NCBI GenBank assembly: GCA_016717855.1
Contig: JADKEV010000003.1
Span: forward strand, 1 to 64,000
Source of the DNA: Betaproteobacteria bacterium
Lineage (GTDB): Bacteria; Pseudomonadota; Gammaproteobacteria; Burkholderiales; Casimicrobiaceae
DNA length: 64,000 nt
Reading direction: 5' to 3'
The notes beneath the pieces were generated by a model. It did no database searches. It saw nothing but the letters and a program-made list of their open reading frames with translations, and was not told where the DNA came from. Positions 43,482 through 51,668 of the stretch are shown one piece after another (position 1 is the stretch's first letter; each line of letters opens with the position of its first letter). Both the position numbers and the translations under genes were made by a program.

Positions 43482-44594
43482 TTACCCGGCAGTCAGTTGC
43501 ACCTCGAGCGTCAACCGGCGCCCATCGCGCAGGATGGTCAGCTTCACCTTGTCGCCCGGCGTGAAGTCGTCGAGCCGCGCAAGGAGCTTCGCCACGGTTG
43601 TCACCGGCCGGCCCTCGATTGCGACAATGAAGTCGCCCGGGACGAAATTGCCCTCCCCATCCACCCGGGCTGCCAGCAGTCCGGCCGCGGCCGCGGGCGA
43701 ACGGGGCGTCACGCGGAGGACGGGCACACCCTCGACGCCGAGTTTCTCCGACAGGGCACCGGTGATGCCTTCGTCCATGGCGATCCCCAGCTCGGGCCTG
43801 CGGTACTTGCCGTAGGCGATCAACTCGGGCACGACGCGGTTTACCGTGTCGGCGGGCACGGCGAAGCCGACGCCGGCATTCGCGCCGGACGGGCTGAAGA
43901 TGGCGGTGTTCATCCCTATCAAGCGCCCCGCGCTGTCGAGCAGCGGTCCGCCCGAATTGCCCGGGTTGATCGCCGCGTCGGTCTGGATCAGGTGCTCGAT
44001 GCTGCCGCTGTCGTTGGCCAACGAACGGTCGAGCGCCGAGACGATGCCCGTGCTGAGCGACCAGTCGAGGCCGAAGGGATTGCCGATCGCGAACACGCGC
44101 TGCCCCACCCGCAGATCGTGGCTGCTGCCCAGCGGCAGTGGTGGCGGGCGGTTGGACGGCACCTTGATGCGCAGCACCGCGATGTCGTGTGCGGGGCTTG
44201 CCCCTACCAGGCTCGCCGGGTACTCGCGACCGTCGTTCAGGCGCACCCGCGCCTCCGCGGCGCCGGCGATCACATGGTAATTGGTGACGATATTCGGCTG
44301 CTCGTCCCAGATGAAGCCGGAGCCCGTGCCGCGCGGAATGCTCAGGACATTGCGCGTCCAGAAATCGACGACACGCCGGCTGGTCGAGATGTGCACGACC
44401 GAGCCCCTGGCGCGCTCGAACAGGTCGATCGTCGCGCGTTCCGTGGCCGGCAGTTCGCCCCGCGGGGTGATCGCGCGCGGTTGCGGCGTGGCGGCTCGCA
44501 CCTCTGCCTCGGGCACCGCCCCGGCCAAGACGGCCAGACCGGCTGCGATCAGCCAGGCGATCTGGCGGGGCAAGGGGTGGTGCGCGGGCTGCAT
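43482..44594 (-). CDS. HtrA/DegP-family periplasmic serine protease
   Basis: 370 residues. Signal-anchor-like N-terminus (IAWLIAAGLAVLAG), trypsin-like domain with His107 (NYHVI), Asp137 (AHDIAV) and Ser214 (NPGNSGGP), then a single PDZ domain from about residue 275. One PDZ suggests a DegS/HhoB-like or short HtrA enzyme, not two-PDZ DegP. It would degrade misfolded envelope proteins. ATG 44594 was chosen because the membrane segment starts right after it. Divergent from hsp20; the gap holds a heat-shock-type promoter. Confidence 0.92.
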   Translation of the reverse strand: MQPAHHPLPRQIAWLIAAGLAVLAGAVPEAEVRAATPQPRAITPRGELPATERATIDLFERARGSVVHISTSRRVVDFWTRNVLSIPRGTGSGFIWDEQPNIVTNYHVIAGAAEARVRLNDGREYPASLVGASPAHDIAVLRIKVPSNRPPPLPLGSSHDLRVGQRVFAIGNPFGLDWSLSTGIVSALDRSLANDSGSIEHLIQTDAAINPGNSGGPLLDSAGRLIGMNTAIFSPSGANAGVGFAVPADTVNRVVPELIAYGKYRRPELGIAMDEGITGALSEKLGVEGVPVLRVTPRSPAAAAGLLAARVDGEGNFVPGDFIVAIEGRPVTTVAKLLARLDDFTPGDKVKLTILRDGRRLTLEVQLTAG

Positions 44595-44614
44595 GATGGG
44601 GGCGGATTCTACCT

Positions 44615-44640
44615 CTTGAAATGCCTTTTTGGCACCCCTA
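44615..44640 (+). promoter_or_regulatory. sigma-32-like heat-shock promoter for hsp20
   Basis: CTTGAAA at 44615-44621, a 13-base spacer, then CCCCTA at 44635-44640, close to the sigma-32 consensus CTTGAAA-N(11-15)-CCCCAT. It points at hsp20, with a leader of about 155 bases. Read from sequence; heat induction is inferred. Confidence 0.7.
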
Positions 44641-44804
44641 GATTCAGCGCAGGTTGCCGCCATGGCGAAGTATCCGGCGCGGGTCCTGCCACGCCGCCGG
44701 TGGTGGCACTGGCTTGCCGCAACCCAAGGGGGCGGCGTGGCGGCCAGTCGGCGCATTGAGCGCCAGAGGGCCGGTTTACTCGTTCAACTTATGAGGAGGC
44801 TGAA

Positions 44805-45254
44805 ATGGCAAACATCACCAATTACGATCCGTTTGACCTGCTCGAGGGCGTGATGAAGAGCGTCCTGCGGCCGGGCTACGAAGCTGCTGTCGCGCAGCGG
44901 CGGAACGGCTGGAACAGGACGGCGGGAATCCCGATCGACGTCATCGAGAACGACACCGCGTACATCCTCTGGGCCGACCTGCCCGGGGTGAAGAAGGAAG
45001 ACCTCAACGTGTCGGTACTCGGCAACCAGCTCTCGCTCGCGGCGGAAGTCAAGCGCGAGCATGCGGTGGACCAGGGGCAGGGCAAGGAAGCGTTGCTGTG
45101 CAACGAGCGCCCGGCCGGCATCGTGTCCCGCCAGCTGCAGTTCGCCGCGGAGATCGACGATGCCAAGGCAGTGGCCGAATTCCGCGACGGCGTGCTGCAG
45201 CTGACCCTTCCGAAGAAGGAATCGGCGCAGGTCAAGCGGATCTCGATCCACTGA
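44805..45254 (+). CDS. Hsp20-family small heat-shock protein
   Basis: 149-residue ATP-independent chaperone that holds unfolding proteins. The alpha-crystallin domain spans about residues 40-149 (IDVIENDTAYILWADLPGVKKEDLNVSV, later EFRDGVLQLTLPK). The C-terminal I-S-I near the very end is the oligomer-forming I-x-I motif. AGGAGG precedes ATG 44805 by a good distance. Flanked by a sigma-32-like promoter and a strong terminator. Confidence 0.94.
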   Translation: MANITNYDPFDLLEGVMKSVLRPGYEAAVAQRRNGWNRTAGIPIDVIENDTAYILWADLPGVKKEDLNVSVLGNQLSLAAEVKREHAVDQGQGKEALLCNERPAGIVSRQLQFAAEIDDAKAVAEFRDGVLQLTLPKKESAQVKRISIH

Positions 45255-45269
45255 AGACCGGTGGCGACG

Positions 45270-45298
45270 CAGGGCGCCGGCAACGGCGCCCTGTTTTT
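45270..45298 (+). terminator. intrinsic terminator of hsp20
   Basis: A perfect 10-base-pair stem CAGGGCGCCG/CGGCGCCCTG with a GCAA tetraloop, followed by TTTTT, 16 bases after the hsp20 stop. Seen directly. Confidence 0.92.
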
Positions 45299-45324
45299 CC
45301 CGGCGCGGCGGGACGCTCCCGCCG

Positions 45325-46647
45325 CTACCGGCCCGCGGCGCTGACGCGCCAGATGATGTTGCCGACGTCGTCGGCAACCAGCAGCGCGCCGGTCTTGTCC
45401 AGCGCGACGCCCACCGGGCGGCCAAGCGCCTCGCCGTCGGCGGTGATGAACCCGGTCAGCACGTCGGCCGCCGGCTCCGCGGCGGGTTCGCCGTTGACGA
45501 ACGGAACGAAGATCACCTTGTAGCCGCTGTGCGGCCTGCGGTTCCACGAGCCATGCTGGCCGACGAACATTCCGTGTCGGAACGGCGGGGGCAGCGTCGT
45601 GCCGAGGGCGGACGCCAGGCCCAGCGATGCCGTGTGCGGGCCCAGCGCGTAGTCGGGGGCAAGCGCCGCGGCGACCAGGTCCGGCCGCGGCGGAACGACG
45701 CGTGGATCGGCGTGGGCGCCGAAGTAGCTGTACGGCCAGCCGTAGAAAGCGCCGTCCTTGACCGACGTCATGTAGTCGGGGACGAGGTCGCTGCCCAGTT
45801 CGTCACGTTCGTTCACCGACGTCCACAGCGAGCCGGTCCCGGGTTCCCACGCCATGCCGACCGGGTTGCGCAGGCCCGAGGCGAAGATGCGCTTCGTCCC
45901 GGTCTTGAGGTCGAGCTCCCAGATCGCGGCGCGGCCTTCCTCCTTGTCGATGCCGTGTTCCGCCACGTTGCTGTTGGAGCCTACGCTGACGTACAGCCGG
46001 TCGCCGTCGCGGTTGGCGATCACGTTCCTGGTCCAATGTTGATTCGGCGGCCCGGCGGGAAGGTCCATGACCTTGACCCCCGGCGCAGTGATCCGGAGAT
46101 CCCCCTCTGCGTAGGGAAAGCGCAATACGGCGTCAGTGGCCGCGACGTAGAAGTCGTTGCCGACCAGCGCCATGCCGAACGGCGAATGCAGCCCGTCCAG
46201 GAATGTCGTCATGGCGTCGGCCACGCCATCGCCGTTCAGGTCGCGCAGCAGCGAAATCCGGTCGGCGCTGGGCGTCGCGGCGCCGGCCCTGCCCATCACG
46301 ATCTTCGCGATCCACGCCTTGATCCCCTGGCCGGCGGGCCTGGGGGGCGCGTTGGTCTCGGCGACCAGCACGTCGCCGTTTGGTAGCACATAGACCCAGC
46401 GCGGGTGGTCCAGTCCCTGGGCGAAGCGCTCGACGACAGTGCCGGGCGCCGCGACCGGGCTGCCGCCGGCCGGCCAGCCCCGCGCCGGCGCGATGTTCAC
46501 CACGGGCAGCAATGACCTCTCGGGTTCCGGCAGCACCGGATGGGGCCCCATTCCCGCCGACACCGGCAGCCGCGCCATACCTCCGCACGCGGCCAGGGCG
46601 GCAGCGGCCAGCGCAAGCAGAAGAGTGAGTGAGCGGCGGATCCGCAT
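45325..46647 (-). CDS. PQQ-dependent sugar dehydrogenase-like lipoprotein (sorbosone dehydrogenase family)
   Basis: 440 residues. The signal peptide ends in an LAAC lipobox (LALAAAALAACGG), so it should be lipid-anchored. The body is a six-bladed glucose/sorbosone dehydrogenase-type propeller: RFAQGLDHPRWVYVLPNGDVLVAET, then LHSPFGMALVGNDFYVA, NVAEHGIDKEEGRAAI, GLRNPVGMAWEPGTG and HGSWNRRPHSGYKV, all typical of the YliI/sorbosone group. Members oxidise aldose sugars with PQQ. Cofactor use here is inferred from the fold. Confidence 0.85.
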   Translation of the reverse strand: MRIRRSLTLLLALAAAALAACGGMARLPVSAGMGPHPVLPEPERSLLPVVNIAPARGWPAGGSPVAAPGTVVERFAQGLDHPRWVYVLPNGDVLVAETNAPPRPAGQGIKAWIAKIVMGRAGAATPSADRISLLRDLNGDGVADAMTTFLDGLHSPFGMALVGNDFYVAATDAVLRFPYAEGDLRITAPGVKVMDLPAGPPNQHWTRNVIANRDGDRLYVSVGSNSNVAEHGIDKEEGRAAIWELDLKTGTKRIFASGLRNPVGMAWEPGTGSLWTSVNERDELGSDLVPDYMTSVKDGAFYGWPYSYFGAHADPRVVPPRPDLVAAALAPDYALGPHTASLGLASALGTTLPPPFRHGMFVGQHGSWNRRPHSGYKVIFVPFVNGEPAAEPAADVLTGFITADGEALGRPVGVALDKTGALLVADDVGNIIWRVSAAGR

Positions 46648-46819
46648 GTTATTTCCTTCGGGTGGTTGCCGCGGGACAGGCGCGCGACGCGCCAGACGAT
46701 GCGCCCACTGTGCCGCCGGGCGCCGCTCGCGTCGGTGCGCTGTCGAACGCAGGAACTTCTTTCCGCCGGGCGGACGCGGATAGTAGACTGTCGCGGGCAA
46801 GCACAAGTGAGGGCGTCCC

Positions 46820-47548
46820 ATGATTTACGAACTGTATTACTGGCCCGGCATTCAGGGCCGCGGCGAATTCGTGCGGCTGGCGCTCGAAGAAGGCGGCGCC
46901 GAGTACGTCGACATGGCGCTGGTGCCGGAAGAGGGCGGCGGCGGCGTTTCCGCGATGATGCGCTTCCTCGAAGGCCCGGATGTCGCGCGGCCCCCGTTCG
47001 CCCCGCCGTTCCTGAAGGCCGGGCGCAGGGTGATCGGGCAGACCGCGAACATCCTGCTCTTCCTGGGTCCGCGCCTCGGGCTCGCGCCCCGGGATGCCTC
47101 GGGCAAGCTGTGGGTGCATCAACTGCAGCTCACGCTGGCGGACTTCATCGTCGAGATCCACGATACCCACCATCCGCTGGGCGGCGGCCTTTATTACGAG
47201 GAGCAGAAGCCCGAGTCGAAGCGCCGCAGCAAGGAGTTTCTCGCCAACCGGCTGCCGAAGTACCTCGACTACTTCGAGCGCGTGATCGTGCGCAACCCTG
47301 ACGGGAAGCGCTGGCTGTCGGGCAGCGCCCTGACCTATGCCGACCTCTCGCTCGCGCAAGTGGTCGCCGGTCTGCGCTACGCGTTTCCGCAATCGAGCGC
47401 GGACGCCTTGCGCGCATGCCCGCGCGTCGCCGTGCTGCATGACGCGGTGTTTGCGCGGCCGCGCATCAAGCGCTATGCGGCGTCGGCACGGCGCCTGGCC
47501 TTCAACAACGATGACCTGTTCCGCCGGTATCCGGAACTGGGCAAGTGA
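46820..47548 (+). CDS. glutathione S-transferase
   Basis: 242 residues. The N-terminal thioredoxin-like domain (MIYELYYWPGIQGRGEFVRLALEE) has the Tyr that often activates glutathione, and GQTANILLFLG matches the glutathione-binding segment. The helical C-terminal domain follows from about residue 95. Could detoxify electrophiles or be a redox/ligand-binding member; substrate unknown. Divergent from the sorbosone-dehydrogenase-like gene. Confidence 0.88.
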   Translation: MIYELYYWPGIQGRGEFVRLALEEGGAEYVDMALVPEEGGGGVSAMMRFLEGPDVARPPFAPPFLKAGRRVIGQTANILLFLGPRLGLAPRDASGKLWVHQLQLTLADFIVEIHDTHHPLGGGLYYEEQKPESKRRSKEFLANRLPKYLDYFERVIVRNPDGKRWLSGSALTYADLSLAQVVAGLRYAFPQSSADALRACPRVAVLHDAVFARPRIKRYAASARRLAFNNDDLFRRYPELGK

Positions 47549-47654
47549 CTGTCCGGTCCGACGAGGCGGGCGGCGGCAATTTTGTTCGCGTCGCCGGGAA
47601 TTTCCGAAACCCCGGATTGGCAGCCGGCCCGCGGGCGATGCCTGACCCACGCCG

Positions 47655-47759
47655 CTTTTCCAAAGCCTCGGACTCGCGATCGACAAGATACTGCCGCTGC
47701 ACGGCAGGGTGGTCGCGCTGGCGGACCTCTACGCGGCAGTGGGCCGGAATGCGCCGTAG
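47655..47759 (+). pseudogene. C-terminal remnant of a hydrolase
   Basis: A short open stretch after a TGA encodes LFQSLGLAID and then KILPLHGRVVALADLYAAVG before TAG at 47757. The K-I-L-P-L-H-G-R-x-V pattern resembles the C-terminal end of metallo-beta-lactamase-fold hydrolases. It has no start or body, so it looks like a decayed fragment. Weak evidence. Confidence 0.3.
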
Positions 47760-47763
47760 CGGA

Positions 47764-48771
47764 CTACGCCGCCTGCAGCACGACCTTGGCGTGTTCCTCC
47801 GCCATGGTCTTGTCGAGCAGCTTCATCAGCGCATAGACGGCGCTGGTCGAGGGCGTGGCGACGCCGGTCAGCTCGCCCAGCTCGATCACCGAGCCGATCA
47901 GCGCGTCGATCTCCACCGGCCGTCCCGCCTCGACGTCCTGCAGCATCGAAGTCTTGTGCTTGCCGACCTTCTCGGCGCCGGCGATGCGCTTTTCCAGCGG
48001 CACGCGGAATGAGGCGCCGAGCCTCTCCGCGATCACCTGCGCCTCGCTCATCATGCTGGCGGCCAGCGCGCGCGTCGCCGGTTCCTGGCAGATGTCGACC
48101 AGCGTCGCGTGGGTCAGCGCGCTGATCGGATTGAAGCTCATGTTCCCCCACAGCTTGAGCCAGATCTCGGAACGGATGTCATCGAGCACCGGTGACTTCA
48201 GCGACGCGGCGACCAGCAGGTCCGAGACCGCCTGCGCGCGCGCCGTCGTCGTGCCGTCGAGTTCGCCGATCGGAAAGCGGTCGCCCTCGACGTGGTGGAC
48301 CACGCCCGGGGCGACCAGCTCGCCCGCCGGGTAGACGACACAGCCGATCAGGCGGCGCGTCTCGATGTTGGCTTCGATCACGCCCTCCGGATCCTCGGAC
48401 TGCATGCGGTAGCCCGCGTACGGGCCGTTGAAATTCAGGAAGTACCACCACGGCAGCCCGTTCTGGATCGGCACCACGATGGTGTCGTCTTGGAACAGCG
48501 CACGCATCGCCGGCGCGACGCTCGCGATCACGTTGGCCTTGAGCGCGAGGAAGACCAGGTCCTGCGGCCCCGCGTCGGCGCAGGCGGCGTACGCCTTGAG
48601 GTCGCGCGCGACTTCTTCGGTCCCATCCGGATGGATGAGCTTGAGGCCCTGCGCCTGGATCGCCGCCAGATGCGCACCGCGATCCATCACCGTGACGTCC
48701 TGCCCCGAATTGGCAAGGCGCACGGCCAGTATGCCGCCGATGGCGCCGGCTCCCACAATCGCGATTTTCAT
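47764..48771 (-). CDS. 2-dehydropantoate 2-reductase family enzyme
   Basis: 335 residues of the ApbA/PanE family. It begins with the NAD(P) loop GAGAIGG, has the substrate Lys in LALKAN and the conserved Asn/Lys/Ser pattern in LKLWGNMSFNPISALTH, and a C-terminal helical domain. PanE reduces ketopantoate in pantothenate synthesis. Because it sits in an organic-acid gene cluster and directly after the FAH hydrolase gene, it may instead reduce a related 2-keto acid. AGGAGG is well placed before ATG 48771. Confidence 0.88.
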   Translation of the reverse strand: MKIAIVGAGAIGGILAVRLANSGQDVTVMDRGAHLAAIQAQGLKLIHPDGTEEVARDLKAYAACADAGPQDLVFLALKANVIASVAPAMRALFQDDTIVVPIQNGLPWWYFLNFNGPYAGYRMQSEDPEGVIEANIETRRLIGCVVYPAGELVAPGVVHHVEGDRFPIGELDGTTTARAQAVSDLLVAASLKSPVLDDIRSEIWLKLWGNMSFNPISALTHATLVDICQEPATRALAASMMSEAQVIAERLGASFRVPLEKRIAGAEKVGKHKTSMLQDVEAGRPVEIDALIGSVIELGELTGVATPSTSAVYALMKLLDKTMAEEHAKVVLQAA

Positions 48772-48829
48772 GGTCTCCTCCTGAGAGACTTCCGTGCCCC
48801 GGCGCTGGTCGCGCCTTGCGGGGCTGGGG

Positions 48830-49597
48830 TCACTCGAACCTGTTGGTCAGGGTGCCTATGCCTTCGATCGCAATGCTCACCGTGCTGCCCGGCTTCATCG
48901 AGCCGACGCCCGTCGACGTGCCGCACGCGATCACGTCGCCCGCCTCGAGCGTCATGTCCTGGGAAATCAGGCTGACCAGCCGCGCGGGCGGAAAGATGAT
49001 GTCCGCGACTGGATAGTTCTGCCGCTCCTGTCCGTTCAACACCGTCTTCACCGAGAGCGCCAGCGGATCCAGCCCGGTCGCGATCACCGGGCCGAACACG
49101 CCGAAGGTGTCGAAGCTCTTGGCGCGCGTCCACTGCGCGAAGCCCGCGTCCTTGTTCAGGAGTTCGGCCGCCGTCACGTCGTTGATGCAGGTGTAGCCGA
49201 AGATGTGCGCGGGCGCGTCGGCTTCGGCAACGGCCCGGCAGCGGCGGCCGATGACGATGCCGAGTTCGCCTTCGTAGACGACCTTGCCGGGGTACGCGGG
49301 CGGCACGCGGATGGTGTCGCCGGCGGCGATGAACGAACTGTTGCCCTTCAGGAAGTACAGCGGCTCGGCCGGCACCGCGTGCCCGAGCTTGGTCACCAGC
49401 GCGTGGTAGTTGTCGACCAGCGCGACCATCTTGGTGGGCACTGTCGGGGTGAGCACCTTCACGTCCGCCAGAAGCAACGCGCGCCTCGCGGCGACCGGGG
49501 AGCCGAACATGTCGCCCGTGTGGACGCTGATCGTGCCGTCGTCGACGGTGCCGAAGCCCGAGCGGCCCTCATGCTCGAAGCGCAGCCAATGTGCCAT
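48830..49597 (-). CDS. fumarylacetoacetate hydrolase (FAH) family protein
   Basis: 255 residues of the FAH/HpcE superfamily (hydrolases, decarboxylases and isomerases of keto acids). The metal site appears as YEGELGIVIG (Glu) and CINDVTAAE (Asp/Glu region), and the C-terminal GDVIACGTSTGVG is a family signature. In sugar-acid pathways, members act on 2-keto-3-deoxy or related keto acids. AGGAGGAG precedes ATG 49597. 58 bases before the PanE-like gene on the same strand, so likely one transcript. Confidence 0.88.
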   Translation of the reverse strand: MAHWLRFEHEGRSGFGTVDDGTISVHTGDMFGSPVAARRALLLADVKVLTPTVPTKMVALVDNYHALVTKLGHAVPAEPLYFLKGNSSFIAAGDTIRVPPAYPGKVVYEGELGIVIGRRCRAVAEADAPAHIFGYTCINDVTAAELLNKDAGFAQWTRAKSFDTFGVFGPVIATGLDPLALSVKTVLNGQERQNYPVADIIFPPARLVSLISQDMTLEAGDVIACGTSTGVGSMKPGSTVSIAIEGIGTLTNRFE

Positions 49598-49685
49598 GCG
49601 AATCTCCTCCTGTGATATCCGTTCGGCCTTGCGCAACGCCATCCAGGGTCCGGACGCGGGGCCGGGCAGCGGGTCAGTCGCGCGC

Positions 49686-49715
49686 ATTATCGACCGCATT
49701 GGCCCGGATGCACAA
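49686..49715 (-). promoter_or_regulatory. promoter for the FAH gene
   Basis: On the minus strand, TTGTGC (49715-49710) and GATAAT (49691-49686) are 18 bases apart, about 90 bases before the FAH start. Shows FAH and the PanE-like gene can be transcribed apart from the TRAP operon. Confidence 0.55.
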
Positions 49716-49722
49716 GCAAAAG

Positions 49723-49737
49723 TGGAAATAGTTTCCA
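49723..49737. promoter_or_regulatory. IclR-type palindromic operator
   Basis: TGGAAATAGTTTCCA is a 15-base palindrome with perfect 6-base arms, just upstream of the -35 of the FAH promoter. It is close to the E. coli IclR consensus TGGAAATNATTTCCA. No IclR-family gene lies in the window, so the regulator must be elsewhere; the assignment is by similarity only. Confidence 0.5.
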
Positions 49738-49769
49738 TTGGCGGGATGGGGGTACTTGCGTCTCGAGCA

Positions 49770-49800
49770 GATGGGTATCGCTACGCTCCACCCATCCTAC
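49770..49800. repeat. interspersed palindromic repeat
   Basis: The stem GATGGGT/ACCCATC encloses ATCGCTACGCTCC, with CTAC after. This matches a short sequence I know as dispersed in many beta- and gammaproteobacterial genomes (read on the other strand as GTAGGATGGGTGGAGCG). Whether it is repeated here needs the full genome. Confidence 0.55.
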
Positions 49801-49858
49801 GACTCGCTGCGGCGCGGCGGTGCCCGCTCATCGTGCTTCGCGGCGGGCCGGGCGTCGC

Positions 49859-51142
49859 TCAGTGCAGCATCGCCGGCAGCCACCGCGTCAGCGCCGGCCA
49901 GTAGGTCACCAGGAACACGACGGCTACCGTCGCCGACATCAGCGGAATCAGCGCCCGCGATATCGCGCCGATGCCGGCGTTGGCGAGCTTGGCCGCGACG
50001 AACAGGGTGCCCCCGACCGGCGGGGTGTACAGCGCGACGGCGAGGTTGGCGGTCATCACCACGCCCAGGTGCACGAGGTCGATGCCGAACAGCTTTGCCA
50101 GGGGCAGGAACAGCGGCGCGGTCAGCAGCAGCGCGGGCAGCGGTTCGATGAAGATGCCCAGCAGCAACAGCGAGACGTTGACCAGCAACAGGAACATCCA
50201 CGGCTCGTGCGCGACGACGCGCACCCATTCGGCGAGCTGCACGGCGACCTGCTCGACGGTGAGCAGCCACGCGAGGCACCCGGTGGCCCCGATGACCAGC
50301 ATCACCACGGCGCTGGTCTGGAACGCCGAGAGCAGGAGGCGCGGCAGATCGCGCCAGCCGATGTCGTGGTAGAGGAACATCGAGACGACGAGCCCGTAGA
50401 CCACCGCGACCGCCGCCGACTCGGTCGGAGTGAAAAAGCCCGACCAGATGCCGCCGACGATGATCACCGGCATGAGCAGCGCCGGGCCGGCGTCCTTGAA
50501 CGCGGCCCAGATCTCCTGCCGCGACGAGCGCTCGTCGCCGTTGTCGCAGCCGGTCTTCCTGCCGTACCACACGCACACGGCGATCAGCGCTGCCGCGGAA
50601 AGGAACGCCGGCACCACGCCTGCCATCGACAGCTGGCGCATCGACACGCCGGAGATGAACGCGTAGACCAGGAACGGGATCGACAGCGGCATCAGCAGCG
50701 CCAGCGTCCCGGCAACCGCGAGCAGCGCCGCGGCGAACGCGCGCGAGTAGCCGCGCTGGACCATGGTCGGGATCACCAGCGAGCCGATCGCCGCGGTGTC
50801 GGCGATGGCCGAGCCGGAGACGCCGCCGAACATCAGGCACGAGGCGACGGTGACCACGCCCAGGCCGCCCGGCAGGAAGCCGAACAGCGCCCGCGCGAAC
50901 TGCACGATGCGCTTGCCCACGCCGCCCTGCGAAAGGAGCTCGCCGGCGAAGATGAACAGCGGCACGGCGATCAGGATGAACGGCTCGACCCCGCCGATGA
51001 AGGACAGGAAGATCGTCTCCAGCGGGTGCGAGAGGCCCTTGGCCCAGATCATGCCGACGGTCGTGGTCAGCAGCGCGAACATCAACGGGACGCCGGCGAG
51101 CGCGACGGTGAAGAACACGACGACCAGGATCAGCGAGAACAT
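49859..51142 (-). CDS. dctM: TRAP transporter large permease subunit (DctM)
   Basis: 427 residues with about 12 predicted membrane helices; the Na+/H+-coupled large subunit of a TRAP organic-acid transporter. The family signatures LFGGVSGSAIADTAAIGSLVIPTM and YTPPVGGTLFVAA are present. Its ATG overlaps the dctQ stop as TGATG, so the two are translationally coupled. A longer upstream frame runs over dctQ in the wrong frame and was not used. Confidence 0.94.
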   Translation of the reverse strand: MFSLILVVVFFTVALAGVPLMFALLTTTVGMIWAKGLSHPLETIFLSFIGGVEPFILIAVPLFIFAGELLSQGGVGKRIVQFARALFGFLPGGLGVVTVASCLMFGGVSGSAIADTAAIGSLVIPTMVQRGYSRAFAAALLAVAGTLALLMPLSIPFLVYAFISGVSMRQLSMAGVVPAFLSAAALIAVCVWYGRKTGCDNGDERSSRQEIWAAFKDAGPALLMPVIIVGGIWSGFFTPTESAAVAVVYGLVVSMFLYHDIGWRDLPRLLLSAFQTSAVVMLVIGATGCLAWLLTVEQVAVQLAEWVRVVAHEPWMFLLLVNVSLLLLGIFIEPLPALLLTAPLFLPLAKLFGIDLVHLGVVMTANLAVALYTPPVGGTLFVAAKLANAGIGAISRALIPLMSATVAVVFLVTYWPALTRWLPAMLH

Positions 51143-51657
51143 CAGGCCGTCCCGTAGCGTTCGGCGCGGGTGCGCCCGCGGACGATCTGCACCACGTCCC
51201 AGCCGACGAACAGCGCCATCGCCGCCGCGCCCACCGGCAGCGCCAGGTACTGCAGCGCCATCGGGATGTGCAGCACCGTAAGTTCGTTGCCCCACGTCGC
51301 GTTGACGATGCCCATCCCGTACCAGGACAGCAGCCCGAGCACGGCCAGGCACAGCGACTGGATGGCGCCGTCGGCCGCGCGCCGGCCGCCTGGCCCCAGC
51401 TTGTCGAGGAACTCGGTGATGGTCATATGCAGCCCGCGCCGCGACGCCGCAGCGCCGCCGAGGAAGGTCACCCACACCATCAGGAACTCGCAGAGCTCCG
51501 TCGTCCACGCGATGTCGCTGCCCGTCACGTGGAAGATCACGTTGCAGAAGACGAGCAGGATCATCACGGCGCCGATGGCGACGATCAGCCAGTCGACCGC
51601 TTCGCCGAGCACGCGCATCGGCGCGGGCGCGGGCGGCCCGGGGGGCAGCAGGGGCAT
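51142..51657 (-). CDS. dctQ: TRAP transporter small permease subunit (DctQ)
   Basis: 171 residues with four predicted membrane helices and the family hallmark W-T-x-E-x-x-x-F-x-x-V-W-x-x-F-L-G (WTTELCEFLMVWVTFLGG). It bridges the binding protein and the large permease. It begins 11 bases after the dctP stop and overlaps the dctM start. The Pro-rich first 12 residues suggest the true start could be at Met14. Confidence 0.92.
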   Translation of the reverse strand: MPLLPPGPPAPAPMRVLGEAVDWLIVAIGAVMILLVFCNVIFHVTGSDIAWTTELCEFLMVWVTFLGGAAASRRGLHMTITEFLDKLGPGGRRAADGAIQSLCLAVLGLLSWYGMGIVNATWGNELTVLHIPMALQYLALPVGAAAMALFVGWDVVQIVRGRTRAERYGTA

Positions 51658-51668
51658 TGCGTTCCCGG

